Below, one piece after another: positions 1 to 9,180 of a stretch of DNA of 64,000 bases. How positions within the stretch are numbered: position 1 is the first letter of the stretch; each line of letters starts with the position of its first letter. Below the pieces are notes generated by a model, which was not told the DNA's origin, made no database searches, and saw only the letters and a program-made list of their open reading frames with translations. Location: assembly GCF_019443425.1 (NCBI RefSeq), contig NZ_CP080382.1, positions 3,100,001 to 3,164,000 of the forward strand, given 5' to 3'. Source of the DNA: Arthrobacter sp. PAMC25284. GTDB taxonomy: Bacteria > Actinomycetota > Actinomycetes > Actinomycetales > Micrococcaceae. Position numbers and translations under genes: made by a program.

Positions 1-20
1 GCACGGCAGATATCCAGGCG

Positions 21-740
21 CTATCCCACGGACAGGTCGGACCCTTCCTCCGAAGCGGAGAGCATCAGCACCTGGCACACAGTGCGCCAGCCGAGATGCG
101 AATACAGCTGCTGGCCGTCCAGCGAGGCCAGCAGCAGGCCGGAGTCGACGTCGTGTTCGAAGGCCTGGGCAGCCAGGGCCTTCATGATGAAGCTTCCCAA
201 ACCCCGTCGCTGAAAATTCGGTTCCGTGACGATCTTGTCGAAAATGGCCGTGGGGCCCACCACGAACACCCGTCCGCTGGCGGCGACCTCGTCGCCTGCG
301 TACACGATGGCGTGGTGCACCCCATACACCGTGGACGTCTCCAGCGTCAGGTCGTCGTCCGAAAGCCACGGGTCTTCGGCATCCTGGGTTTCCATGTCCA
401 CGATCATCATCGTCTGGGTGGCGGACGTGACGTTGAGTCCGTGTTTCTGGGCGAGATCCGTGTAACGGTAGACATCGTTGGAGAGGATCGTCAGGATTCT
501 GGCGGGCACCTCCGCCGTTTTTCCGGCCAGTTCCGCGAATTCGGAGTCGGAGGGGTCGTGGGCGAAATATTCCCACTCGTGGGTGGTGTCCGCCCTCAGT
601 GCCGCCGGGAAACGTCCCTCGCGGCGTGTCTCGTAACCCCGGCAGCCGGCCCAACCGGCAACCCAGATTTCCAGCAGATGAGTGGTGTCTTCAACCATCG
701 CCTCAAGACTCATGTGACGAGCGTATTCCAGCCCTGCCAC
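21..740 (-). CDS. GNAT family N-acetyltransferase
   Basis: This is a 239-residue protein with a GNAT acetyl-CoA binding loop, seen as FQRRGLGSFIM at about residues 176-186 (the Q-x-x-G-x-G signature), followed by a C-terminal segment that ends in the usual Y-x-x-LGW pattern (YSHLGWRTV). The family transfers an acetyl group from acetyl-CoA to an amine; the substrate cannot be told from the sequence. The N-terminal half is acidic and aromatic and is not recognised. The GTG at 740 has no clear ribosome binding site, and ATG codons at 713 and 698 are alternative starts. It is divergent from trhO across a region of about 120 bases. Confidence 0.75.
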   Translation of the reverse strand: MAGLEYARHMSLEAMVEDTTHLLEIWVAGWAGCRGYETRREGRFPAALRADTTHEWEYFAHDPSDSEFAELAGKTAEVPARILTILSNDVYRYTDLAQKHGLNVTSATQTMMIVDMETQDAEDPWLSDDDLTLETSTVYGVHHAIVYAGDEVAASGRVFVVGPTAIFDKIVTEPNFQRRGLGSFIMKALAAQAFEHDVDSGLLLASLDGQQLYSHLGWRTVCQVLMLSASEEGSDLSVG

Positions 741-861
741 AAGCGACAGGGGTTGAGCTGCGGGAACGGCGGTTACTTACCCAATTGTGACAGAGCCCGG
801 CGGCCACCCGCCGGCGCCCGGCGTTAACTGCCACCAAGGACGCTCAAGTACGCTTAAAAGC

Positions 862-1755
862 GTGGCTTTAAACAGGATCGTTCTCTTTTATGGTTTTACC
901 CCGCTCCCCGACCCGGACGCCGTCCGACTCTGGCAGCGCGCCCTCTGCGAAAAGCTCGGGCTGACCGGCCGCATCATCATTTCCAAGGACGGCATCAATG
1001 CGACCGTCGGTGGGGAGCTCCAGGCCATTAAGCAGTATGTAAAGACCACGCGCCAGTACAAGGGCTTCCACGGCATCGACGTGAAATTCTCTGATGGCGG
1101 CGCGGCGGACTTTCCCCGGCTGAGCGTGAAGGTCCGGGATGAGATTGTGTCCTTCGGCGCTCCCGGCGAGCTGAGGGTCGACGACGGCGGTGTCGTTGGC
1201 GGCGGCACGCACCTCACCCCCGAAGAACTCCATCGGCTGGTGGAGGCCAAAAAGCAGGCCGGGGACGACGTGGTTTTTTTCGACGGACGTAACGGATTCG
1301 AGGCCCAGATCGGCAAGTTCAAGGACGCCGTCGTCCCTGATGTCGCCACGACACACGATTTCATCAAGGAACTTGACTCCGGCAAGTACGACTCGCTTAA
1401 GGACAAGCCGGTTGTCACCTACTGCACCGGCGGGATCCGTTGCGAGGTGCTCTCAAGCCTGATGGTGAACCGCGGTTTCAAAGAGGTCTACCAGCTCGAC
1501 GGCGGCATCGTCCGCTACGGCGAGGCCTTCAAGGATCAGGGCCTCTGGGAGGGATCCCTCTACGTCTTCGACAAGCGGATGCACCTTGAATTCAGCGACG
1601 ACGCCAAGACCATCGGCACCTGTACCCGGTGTGCGGCGCCGACGAGCAAGTTCGAGAATTGTTCCAACCCGAGCTGCCGGGTCCTAACGCTGTATTGCGC
1701 GGAATGTGCCGCCAGCCCGGAGACCCTGCGCTGCCCCGAGGGCTGCGCCGCCTGA
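862..1755 (+). CDS. trhO: tRNA uridine(34) hydroxylase, rhodanese family
   Basis: This protein belongs to the TrhO (YceA/YbfQ) family, which hydroxylates uridine 34 in the tRNA wobble position as the first step to 5-methoxyuridine-type modifications. It has the family order: an N-terminal acylphosphatase-like domain ([17 protein letters not shown] at the start, [14 protein letters not shown] near residue 38), a rhodanese domain with the catalytic cysteine in [10 protein letters not shown] (Cys about 188), and a C-terminal cysteine-rich segment with several CxxC pairs that may bind zinc. The GTG at 862 is chosen because family proteins begin at this point; an in-frame ATG at 787 would add 25 unrelated residues. 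It appears to be a single-gene unit. Confidence 0.9.
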   Translation: MALNRIVLFYGFTPLPDPDAVRLWQRALCEKLGLTGRIIISKDGINATVGGELQAIKQYVKTTRQYKGFHGIDVKFSDGGAADFPRLSVKVRDEIVSFGAPGELRVDDGGVVGGGTHLTPEELHRLVEAKKQAGDDVVFFDGRNGFEAQIGKFKDAVVPDVATTHDFIKELDSGKYDSLKDKPVVTYCTGGIRCEVLSSLMVNRGFKEVYQLDGGIVRYGEAFKDQGLWEGSLYVFDKRMHLEFSDDAKTIGTCTRCAAPTSKFENCSNPSCRVLTLYCAECAASPETLRCPEGCAA

Positions 1756-1832
1756 AGCGCCCGCCCGCCAGCCCGGAGGCTATGCGCTTCCGGGGACGCC
1801 GAGAGCCGGCTAGCCCGGAGGGCGTGCCCTGG

Positions 1833-2390
1833 TCAGGCTCGGTCCACCATGTACGCGTAGTTCGCCGGGGCCTGTCCGGCGATCTGAATCGTGAGGACTT
1901 CCTCCGTGGGCAGAAAGACAATGTTGACCGCGGACGTCCCGCACCGCAGGCTCAGATCGAGGAGCACCATATCCGCGCCGCGGACGGTAAAAAACACCCG
2001 GTCAGCACTCCTGCACGCGAGCGTCACGGAGTAGCTTCCACCAGGCAGCGCGGTGGTGGTTTCGCTCCGGGGATCGCTCGCATCCACTGAACCGGAACTG
2101 GTGTGGAGGACGTCGTGGTCGGTATCGGGGAGGACATCGTCCACCCAGTCGTCAAGTTCGTCGCCGGAGAGGGGCTGGTTCAGCCCGGCCTGCTGCGGTA
2201 GGACCGGCGGGATCGCCGCGCCCGTGGCAGCCGGAGCGGCCGCCGCGGGAAAGTCGTCGTCCCAGGGGCCGTCGTCGTATTCATACTCGCAACCGGACAG
2301 GACCGTTCCCAGCAGCACGGAGGCGGAGAGCGCGGCAGCGCCAGCCATGGCCCGCAAACGCGGGACCCTCGGTGCCGGAACAGTGGGCAT
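1833..2390 (-). CDS. Predicted lipoprotein, paralogue of the next gene
   Basis: The 185-residue product starts with a basic region and a hydrophobic stretch ending in the lipobox VLSGC (Cys about 34), so it should be exported and lipid-anchored on the outer face of the membrane. The mature N-terminus is acidic and Tyr-rich (CEYEYDDGPWDDD), then Ala/Pro-rich. The C-terminal 75 residues form a small beta-rich domain with two cysteines (TLAC and LRCG) and a closing NYAYMV segment. The same spacing is seen in the lipoprotein at 2479-2937, so the two look like a tandem duplication that has diverged. No function is recognised. Confidence 0.65.
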   Translation of the reverse strand: MPTVPAPRVPRLRAMAGAAALSASVLLGTVLSGCEYEYDDGPWDDDFPAAAAPAATGAAIPPVLPQQAGLNQPLSGDELDDWVDDVLPDTDHDVLHTSSGSVDASDPRSETTTALPGGSYSVTLACRSADRVFFTVRGADMVLLDLSLRCGTSAVNIVFLPTEEVLTIQIAGQAPANYAYMVDRA

Positions 2391-2478
2391 ATCCAGACTC
2401 TAGGCCCGGCCCCGGGCCCCTGACCAGAGTATTGGCCGCTCCTGCAACCCCGGCAGGAGCCAAGTAGTCCGGGCCGGA

Positions 2479-2937
2479 CTACTTGGTTTGAACGAGCTGG
2501 TAGGCGTAGAGAAGCGGGGCATCGACGCTCGAGATGCTGAGCCGCGCCTTCCCGGTCGCAGAAATCGTGGTCTTCACCGTTTCGCGGCTCCCGTTACAGG
2601 CCGCTCCTGCCTCGGCTACCTGTGCGCCGTCGACGGTGACGGCCACGAAGGCCTTCCCGCCGCCATCGCAGCTCAACGTCAGCAGATAGTTACCGGCCGG
2701 CACGGCCGACGCATCTTTCACGAGCGGTTCGCGATTGAGGATCTTGCCCGCGTCCTCCAGCACGACGCCGACGGCCGTGGGCAGCACCGTGGCCTTCCAC
2801 TCCATAACATCGGCAGATTCGACCGATGCGGTGGGGGTGCACGCGGCCGCCGTGAGGACGACAACGGCAGTTGCCGCACCCGCGGCCAGCCGCCGGATTA
2901 CCCGGGAGCCCGGCGGGCGGAGGAAAGAGAAGACCAT
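2479..2937 (-). CDS. Predicted lipoprotein, paralogue of the previous gene
   Basis: This 152-residue protein has a signal peptide with the lipobox TAAAC (Cys about 33) and a secreted domain. The segment from VPAGNYLLTLSC to the end matches the downstream lipoprotein in layout: P-x-G-x-Y-x-x-TL-x-C, a second cysteine about 28 residues later, an LSI strand and a final YAYQL. The two cysteines could form a disulfide outside the cell. The two genes lie head to tail with an 88-base gap and may be co-transcribed. No family name is recognised. Confidence 0.65.
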   Translation of the reverse strand: MVFSFLRPPGSRVIRRLAAGAATAVVVLTAAACTPTASVESADVMEWKATVLPTAVGVVLEDAGKILNREPLVKDASAVPAGNYLLTLSCDGGGKAFVAVTVDGAQVAEAGAACNGSRETVKTTISATGKARLSISSVDAPLLYAYQLVQTK

Positions 2938-3144
2938 GGCTCCAATTTACCGTCTAGCCAGACTGTCGAAACCGACCCGTCGGGCCGGTGACGGCGAGGG
3001 ATACCTGACGGGCCTCGGCGCGATGTATGTGGCCGATCCCCGGTGCGCCCGGAACCACAACAGCACGGTCGGGGCAGGTTTTGCCTGGATGCCCTCCGGA
3101 TCCATGCGGAGGCACACGTGAAGGCCCGGGACTAAACTTGACCG

Positions 3145-4797
3145 GTGACTTCCCCCGCGCAGACCCCCACCCCGCAATTCACCGCCGGCAACACCCCGGA
3201 TGCCCCCCGGAGCGACCTCGCCGGGCTGCTCACGGAACTGGCGGCCGGATTGCTCGGCATCGGCTACACCGTGGACGGCGTCGCGGAATTGCTCGGCGAG
3301 GCCGCGCACTCGGCGCTCAGCCGGGACCAGCTCATCCCGGCCCTGATCGCGACGGGGCCAGCCATCCAGGCCGACCCGGCAACTGCCGCGCTCGCCGCCG
3401 TCGTTCGCCTGTGGCTGCTCGCTGAGCCGCAACCGGCGGCCGCACTCGACGCAGCCCTGCCCGGCGTCGGCGCCGGGGGTCTGCAGGAACTGGGCCTCGT
3501 TGAGGATTCCACCGATGGATTGCTGCAGGCAAAGGTGGACCTGCGTCCTTACGGCTGGGACCCCATCTACAGCGAAGACGGAGACAGCAGTGGCGGGGCG
3601 GATCTGTGGGTCGCAAGCGATCTCGCGGCCCACCAGCGTCCGGGCGTCCTCCGGCACGACCATGTGCTGGGTATCGGACAGGCGTCCACCACGCTGGTGC
3701 AGGTCACGGCCCGCCGGCATGCAGCCCGCGCCCTGGACCTCGGAACCGGTTGCGGCATCCAGACCTTTCACCTCCTGCACCATTGCGACCATGTGACGGC
3801 GACCGATATTTCGGCACGGGCACTGGCCTTCACCCGCTTCAACCTGTTGCTCAATGCCGCAGCGCTGCACCTGGACCCGGCCGATCTGGAGAGCCGGGTC
3901 AGCCTCCGGCTCGGATCCCTGCTGGAACCCGTCGCGGGGGAGGAATTCGACCTCGTCGTCTCGAATCCGCCGTTTGTGATCACGCCCCGTAACCCGGGCG
4001 AAGCGGCCGCGCAGCAGTTCACCTACCGCGACGGCGGGTTGCCGGGGGACGAAATCGTCGCGTCCCTCGTCCAGGCCCTGCCCTCGGTCCTCGCCCCTGC
4101 CGGAACCGCCCAGCTGCTGGGCAACTGGGAGATTACGGCGGGAACATCCTGGACCACACGGCCGCAAAGCTGGGCCGGTCCGGACGCCGATGTCTGGTTC
4201 ATCCAGCGTGAACAGGTGGGCCCGGAACAATACGCCGAAACCTGGCTGCAGGATGCCTCCGAGTCCCGCGACCGCCAGCTCTACCAGGACTCCTATGCGG
4301 CGTATCTGAACGATTTTGCCTCCCGGAACGTAACGGGAATCGGTTTTGGAATGATCTGGCTGCGCCGGCCGGCTGGCGGCACCGTACCCGTGATGTCCCG
4401 TTTTGAGGAGATCACCTACCCGATCGAGCAGCCCGTCGGTCCGCACCTGGGGGCCTCCGTCGAACGGACCGACTGGGTTGCCTCCCACGATCTGGCTGCA
4501 TCCCACCTGGTCGTTGCAGACGACGTGACCGAGGAACGGCACCAGCGTCCCGGTGCCGAACACCCGGGGGTCATCCTGCTTCGTCAGGGCGCCGGTCTGC
4601 GCCGCACCAATCTGCTCAGCACCGAACTGGCCGGGCTGGTCTCGGCGTGCGACGGCGACCTCGCCGTCGGGCAGATCATCGGCGCCCTTGAGGCGCTGCT
4701 GGGCGGCTATGACGGCTTCGACGCCGGGTCGTTCCGCGAGGGTCTGCTCGCTGACGTGGCCAACCTGGTCCGCGACGGCTTCCTGATCCCTGCCTAG
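3145..4797 (+). CDS. Class I SAM-dependent methyltransferase with extra N- and C-terminal domains
   Basis: The protein has 550 residues. A class I SAM-binding motif is at about residues 196-206 (ALDLGTGCGIQ), followed by the acidic residue of motif II in TATDISARAL and the catalytic-type NPPF motif at about 274-277 (VVSNPPFVI). NPPF/NPPY marks enzymes that methylate an amide or amino nitrogen, such as PrmC (Gln of release factors) and RsmC-type rRNA enzymes. The flanking 190-residue N-terminal domain and the roughly 200-residue C-terminal domain are typical of an actinobacterial methyltransferase group with DUF7059-type N-termini. The target is unknown. The GTG at 3145 is used. A 629-codon frame on the other strand here is a GC-composition shadow. 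Confidence 0.8.
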   Translation: MTSPAQTPTPQFTAGNTPDAPRSDLAGLLTELAAGLLGIGYTVDGVAELLGEAAHSALSRDQLIPALIATGPAIQADPATAALAAVVRLWLLAEPQPAAALDAALPGVGAGGLQELGLVEDSTDGLLQAKVDLRPYGWDPIYSEDGDSSGGADLWVASDLAAHQRPGVLRHDHVLGIGQASTTLVQVTARRHAARALDLGTGCGIQTFHLLHHCDHVTATDISARALAFTRFNLLLNAAALHLDPADLESRVSLRLGSLLEPVAGEEFDLVVSNPPFVITPRNPGEAAAQQFTYRDGGLPGDEIVASLVQALPSVLAPAGTAQLLGNWEITAGTSWTTRPQSWAGPDADVWFIQREQVGPEQYAETWLQDASESRDRQLYQDSYAAYLNDFASRNVTGIGFGMIWLRRPAGGTVPVMSRFEEITYPIEQPVGPHLGASVERTDWVASHDLAASHLVVADDVTEERHQRPGAEHPGVILLRQGAGLRRTNLLSTELAGLVSACDGDLAVGQIIGALEALLGGYDGFDAGSFREGLLADVANLVRDGFLIPA

Positions 4798-4882
4798 GGT
4801 CCGGGGCGGGTCCGCCGGGCGGCTGCCAAGTGTCAAACATTTATTTCACAGCCCGGCGCGGCTGGCTAGAATGGTGGAGTGA

Positions 4883-5563
4883 ATGCAGAACGACCGGGCC
4901 CCGCCGGAGCCGGAGTCCCCGGACCCGCTGGTGACCGCGGACGCCAAACGCCGGCCGCGCCCGGAGCACAAAGTTGAAATCACCGACCCGTTGGCCATCC
5001 GGGCGCTGGCCCACGCCGCACGGCTCGAAGTCATTTCCGAGCTGTATTCAACACAAGTGAGCCGGACAGCCACCGAACTCGCCGCCCAGACGGGCCTAAC
5101 GCCCAGCGCCATGAGCTACCATCTCCGGGCCCTCAAAAAATGGGGCATCGTCCTGCCGGCCGATACCACCGGTGATGCCCGGGAACGCCGCTGGAAAGCC
5201 GCCGGCACGGAAGTCAGCATTAATTCGGGCGGGGGAGTGGCCGGTCCAGAATTCGCCGTCCTCGACCTGGAACTGGATGCATTCCGCCGCCGCGTCAACG
5301 CCTACGCCTCAGCTCGTGACGGGCGGCGCCGCCGGGGCGAGCCGGCCGACACCTCCGCAGTCGTCCTGGCCAGCAACGTGCTCTACTTAACGCAGTCCCA
5401 GCGGACCGAGCTCTCCGGGCGGCTCTTTGACCTGCTGAAAGACTATGAGCCGAAGGACCCGGATCGCGTCCCCGAGGACGCGCAGCGGACCGCGACCCTG
5501 TGGTCGATGATTCCGGATGACCGGGGACCGGCCGCCAGCGAATCCGCCGTCGGCCGTTCCTGA
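4883..5563 (+). CDS. ArsR-family winged-helix regulator
   Basis: The 226-residue protein has an ArsR-type helix-turn-helix at about residues 35-110: DPLAIRALAHAARLEVISEL, then a recognition helix region (LTPSAMSYHLRALKKWGIV). ArsR-like proteins of this kind act as transcriptional repressors or sensors. No cysteine metal site is visible in the DNA-binding domain, so metal sensing is unlikely. The C-terminal 110 residues are helical and variable. A likely -10 hexamer TAGAAT lies at 4867-4872, only about ten bases before the ATG, so the transcript should have almost no 5' leader. The start is a little uncertain for this reason. Confidence 0.8.
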   Translation: MQNDRAPPEPESPDPLVTADAKRRPRPEHKVEITDPLAIRALAHAARLEVISELYSTQVSRTATELAAQTGLTPSAMSYHLRALKKWGIVLPADTTGDARERRWKAAGTEVSINSGGGVAGPEFAVLDLELDAFRRRVNAYASARDGRRRRGEPADTSAVVLASNVLYLTQSQRTELSGRLFDLLKDYEPKDPDRVPEDAQRTATLWSMIPDDRGPAASESAVGRS

Positions 5564-5737
5564 GGACCGACTCCGTCCAACACCTGCCAGGGCCCTGCCC
5601 GGGCGGCCGTTGTGAGACCTGAATACCCACGCCGGGCGGCCGTCATTTCCATCCGAATGCGCAGGATTCTGCAAAATATGGTGAACTAGGCGGGTATGGG
5701 CGCATCTGCCCGAGCCACCTTTTTCTGTAGGAGCACC

Positions 5738-8479
5738 GTGCCAAGTAAGGCCAAAACCGGCAAGAAACTCGTGATTGTGGAGTCTCCCGCCAAGAGCAAG
5801 ACCATCGCCAAGTACCTGGGCGAGGGCTTTATCGTTGAGGCCTCGATCGGGCACATCCGCGATCTTCCACAGCCTTCCGAGCTCCCCGCGGAACTGAAGA
5901 AGACCCCGCTGGGCAAGTTTGCCGTCGACATCGAGAACGACTTCAAGCCCTATTACGTGGTGTCCCCGGACAAGAAGAAAAAGGTCGCCGAGCTCAAGGC
6001 ACAGCTCAAGGACGCCGACGCCCTCTATCTCGCAACCGATGGGGACCGCGAGGGCGAGGCCATCGCGTGGCACCTGCTGGAAGTGCTCAAGCCCAAAGTG
6101 CCCGTCTACCGGATGACGTTCGGCGAAATTACCAAGGAAGCCATCCACCGCGCCATGGACCAGCTCCGCGACGTGGACCAGGACCTCGTCGACGCGCAGG
6201 AAACCCGCCGCGTGCTGGACCGTCTCTACGGCTACGAAATCTCCCCGGTGCTCTGGCGCAAGGTGGCCCGAGGCCTGTCTGCCGGACGCGTGCAGTCGGT
6301 CGTCACCCGAATGGTGGTGGACCGGGAACGCGAGCGCATGGCCTTCAAATCCGCCTCCTACTGGGACCTCACCGGCCAGTTCGGCGCCGGAACGGCGTCG
6401 TTCAAGGCAAAGCTGGCGGCCGTCGACGGCGCCAAGGTCGCCAGCGGCCGTGACTTCAACGACGACGGCGTCCTGACCAGCCGTAACGCCGTCCACCTCA
6501 ACGAGGACCTCGCCACCTCCCTGGCGGCAGGGCTGCAGGCCGCTGACTTCCGTGTCCGTTCCGTGGATACCAAGCCCTATACCCGCCGCCCGGCGGCTCC
6601 GTTCACCACCTCCACGCTGCAGCAGGAGGCAGGCCGCAAGCTGCGCTTCTCCTCCAAAAGCACGATGCAGGTGGCCCAGCGGCTTTACGAAAACGGCTAC
6701 ATCACCTATATGCGTACGGATTCCTCCGCGCTGAGCGACGAGGCTGTTACGGCAGCCCGGCGACAGGCCTCGGAACTGTACGGCCCGGAATACATTCCGC
6801 AGTCCCCGCGGGTTTACACCAGCAAGGCCGCCAACGCGCAGGAAGCCCACGAGGCCGTCCGCCCCGCCGGCGACTCGTTCCGCACGCCGGCCCAGGTTGC
6901 CAAGCTGCTCTCCGGCGACGAATTTCGGCTCTACGAACTCATCTGGAAGCGGACCGTCGCTTCGCAGATGGGTGACGCCAAGGGCTCCACCGCCACCATC
7001 CGGCTCGGTGCCGTAACTGTTGGTGCCCCGGGCGAGAGCCGCGACGCCGAATTCTCCGCGTCCGGAACCGTCATCACCTTCCCCGGCTTCCTGGCGGCGT
7101 ACGAAGAGGGCAAGGACGAAAGCCGCGGTGACGACGATTCGGACGAGGCACGCCGGCTCCCGAATGTTGCCAAGGACGACGCCCTGACGGCGTCGGAGAT
7201 CGTTGCGATCGGTCACGACACGTCCCCGCCGCCGCGCTTCACCGAAGCGTCGCTCACGGCTGAACTGGAAAAGAAGGGCATCGGCCGTCCGTCGACCTAT
7301 GCCTCGACCATTTCGACGATCCAGGACCGCGGCTACGTCCGCAAGCAGGGCTCCGCCCTGGTGCCCAGCTGGATCGCGTTCTCCGTTATCAGGCTCCTGG
7401 AACAGCACTTCAAGGACTATGTGGACTACGAGTTCACGGCCGACATGGAAGCGGACCTGGACAAGATTGCAAATGGCCAGGCGGCCGGCCCGGCCTGGCT
7501 GAAGCACTTCTACTTCGGTGAGGACAGCGACCCCGGTCTGCTGAGCATCGTCAACAACCTTGGCGAGATCGACGCCCGCGAGATCAACTCCGTGCCCATC
7601 ACGGAGGGGATCACCCTGCGTGTGGGCAAGTTCGGCCCGTACCTGGAAAGCTCCATCCCCACGGTGGATCCCAAGACCGGCGAGGTCGTCGAAGCCGCCC
7701 GCGCCAACGTCCCCGAGGATCTGGCGCCGGATGAGCTCACGGCCGCCAAAGCGATCGAGTTGATGGAGACCGCGGCCCCCGAAGAGCGTGCCCTCGGCGC
7801 GGATCCGCACACCGGACACGCCGTGGTGGCAAAGAACGGCCGCTACGGCGCCTACGTCACCGAGGTCATCCCGGAACCTACGGCCGAGCAGTTGGCCAAC
7901 GCCCCGGTGGAGTATTACAAAAACGGCAAGCCCAAACCGCCGAAGAAGCCCGTGAAGGCCAAACCGCGCACCGGATCGCTCTTTGCCTCCATGAGCGTGG
8001 ACACGGTCACGCTGGACGAGGCCCTGCAGCTCATGAGCCTGCCCCGGGTCCTCGGCCAGGACGTCGAAGGCAACCCGATCACGGTCCAGAACGGCCGGTT
8101 TGGCCCATACCTGAAAAAGGGTACTGACTCAAGGTCGATCGGCTCCGAGGAGGAAATCTTCACCATCACGCTTGAGCAGGCGCTGGAGATCTACTCGCAG
8201 CCCAAGCAGCGGGGCGCCCGCGCAGCCGTGCCGCCGCTGGCGGAGTTCGGCCCGGACCCGGTGTCGGAGAAGAACATCGTGGTGAAGGAAGGCCGCTTCG
8301 GCCCGTACATCACCGACGGCGTCACGAACATCACCGTGCCGCGCAGCACCTCGCTGGAGGAGCTCACCAGGGAACAAGCGATCGAACTGCTCGCCGAGAA
8401 GCGCGCCAAGGGCCCGGTCAAGCGCACGACCACGGCCCGCAAGGCCCCCACGAAGAAAAAGGCAGTAGCCAAGAAGTAG
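5738..8479 (+). CDS. topA: DNA topoisomerase I
   Basis: This is type IA topoisomerase I, which relaxes negative supercoils by cutting one strand. The N-terminal TOPRIM domain has KKLVIVESPAKSKTI and the metal-binding DGDREGEAIAW at about residues 101-111. The active-site tyrosine is in YITYMRTDSS (Tyr about 324). Unlike the E. coli enzyme there are no zinc-ribbon cysteines at the C-terminus; instead there are several actinobacterial topo I repeats (each with a VKEGRFGPYITDG-like core) and a Lys-rich tail (KAPTKKKAVAKK) that binds DNA. The GTG at 5738 is preceded by TAGGAG and fits the family start. The length of 913 residues is normal for actinobacteria. Confidence 0.96.
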   Translation: MPSKAKTGKKLVIVESPAKSKTIAKYLGEGFIVEASIGHIRDLPQPSELPAELKKTPLGKFAVDIENDFKPYYVVSPDKKKKVAELKAQLKDADALYLATDGDREGEAIAWHLLEVLKPKVPVYRMTFGEITKEAIHRAMDQLRDVDQDLVDAQETRRVLDRLYGYEISPVLWRKVARGLSAGRVQSVVTRMVVDRERERMAFKSASYWDLTGQFGAGTASFKAKLAAVDGAKVASGRDFNDDGVLTSRNAVHLNEDLATSLAAGLQAADFRVRSVDTKPYTRRPAAPFTTSTLQQEAGRKLRFSSKSTMQVAQRLYENGYITYMRTDSSALSDEAVTAARRQASELYGPEYIPQSPRVYTSKAANAQEAHEAVRPAGDSFRTPAQVAKLLSGDEFRLYELIWKRTVASQMGDAKGSTATIRLGAVTVGAPGESRDAEFSASGTVITFPGFLAAYEEGKDESRGDDDSDEARRLPNVAKDDALTASEIVAIGHDTSPPPRFTEASLTAELEKKGIGRPSTYASTISTIQDRGYVRKQGSALVPSWIAFSVIRLLEQHFKDYVDYEFTADMEADLDKIANGQAAGPAWLKHFYFGEDSDPGLLSIVNNLGEIDAREINSVPITEGITLRVGKFGPYLESSIPTVDPKTGEVVEAARANVPEDLAPDELTAAKAIELMETAAPEERALGADPHTGHAVVAKNGRYGAYVTEVIPEPTAEQLANAPVEYYKNGKPKPPKKPVKAKPRTGSLFASMSVDTVTLDEALQLMSLPRVLGQDVEGNPITVQNGRFGPYLKKGTDSRSIGSEEEIFTITLEQALEIYSQPKQRGARAAVPPLAEFGPDPVSEKNIVVKEGRFGPYITDGVTNITVPRSTSLEELTREQAIELLAEKRAKGPVKRTTTARKAPTKKKAVAKK

Positions 8480-8485
8480 CCCTGC

Positions 8486-8551
8486 CGAAGTCGCCGGAAA
8501 CGTTCCGGTTCGCCGGAAGAACCGGCGAAACGGAACGTTCCGGCGATTTCG
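8486..8551 (+). terminator. Long hairpin terminator after topA
   Basis: Two arms of about 30 bases (8486-8516 and 8522-8551) are inverted copies with two mismatches and one bulged base, around a five-base AAGAA loop. The hairpin starts seven bases after the topA stop. There is no strong T run, which is common in high-GC actinobacterial terminators. It separates topA from the sseB-like gene. Confidence 0.7.
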
Positions 8552-8589
8552 CGTTTGCGGACCCGGCCGGGACATGATCGAGTAGGAAC

Positions 8590-9064
8590 ATGACTGAACA
8601 GCCCACGCCCCTGGATCTCCAGCCGTTGAACGACCTCGAAGAGAAGCTTGCCCGCGGTGAGCAGCCTGATGCAAACCCCGTCGATGTCATACTGGCGTTC
8701 CTCAATAACGAGGTTTACGTGGTCAGCACCGACGTCCTGGAAGGCCCCGACTCCCGGGTCGAGCCTCTCGTGCTCGCGAACGCATCCGGTCAGCCGGTCC
8801 TCGCCGTTTTCTCCCACCCGAGCCGGGTCGCCGAGCAGTTCCTGACTGCCGCTCCGAACGTGCTGGGTACCCAAGGGTCGGCAATTATCGGAAACCTGGG
8901 GGATGAACTGGGTATGGTCATCAACCCCGGTGCGGCTTTCGGCTTCGAAATCGATCCGGAAGGTGTTGCCAACATCCGCCGGGACTTCAAACCGGCAGAC
9001 GACGCTGCGGATACGGTCGACGACTCCCGCGACGACACCACCGACGGCGCCGGCCCCCGCCTGA
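8590..9064 (+). CDS. SseB-family protein, apparent +1 frameshift at its end
   Basis: The protein carries an SseB N-terminal domain: LNDLEEKLARGEQ, then VVSTDVLEGPDSRVEPLVL, PVLAVFSHPSRVAEQF and GMVINPGAAFGFEI. SseB-like domains are widespread but their biochemical role is poorly defined; in actinobacteria some are linked to type VII secretion or enhanced serine sensitivity. As given, the frame runs on to 9147 with an odd Cys/Arg/Pro tail (CGRPL twice). Removing one C from the CCCCC run at 9054-9058 gives a stop at 9062-9064 and a 157-residue protein ending DGAGPA, which is more plausible. The end coordinate is for that repaired form. Confidence 0.75.
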
Positions 9065-9180
9065 CGTGCGGCCGCCCGCTTCGGGACAGGCCTCCCTGCG
9101 GCCGCCCGTTAAACGGCGTGAGGAGAGAGCGGGGCCGCCACCGTTAGGTCACGCGGTGCGTGGCGCGGAATAATGAGGGC

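Noticed and set aside
2947..4836. 629-codon open frame on the minus strand opposite the methyltransferase gene
   Set aside because: It has no recognisable domain and lies opposite a gene with clear methyltransferase motifs; long antisense frames are a composition effect at this GC level.
5387..7819. 810-codon open frame on the minus strand opposite topA
   Set aside because: topA on the plus strand has all family motifs; the antisense frame is low-complexity and unrelated to known proteins.
9065..9147. Cys/Arg/Pro-rich tail of the SseB-like protein as a real domain
   Set aside because: It exists only in the shifted frame after CCCCC; removing one C gives a natural stop, and the tail's repeat comes from two copies of a GC-rich 12-base string.
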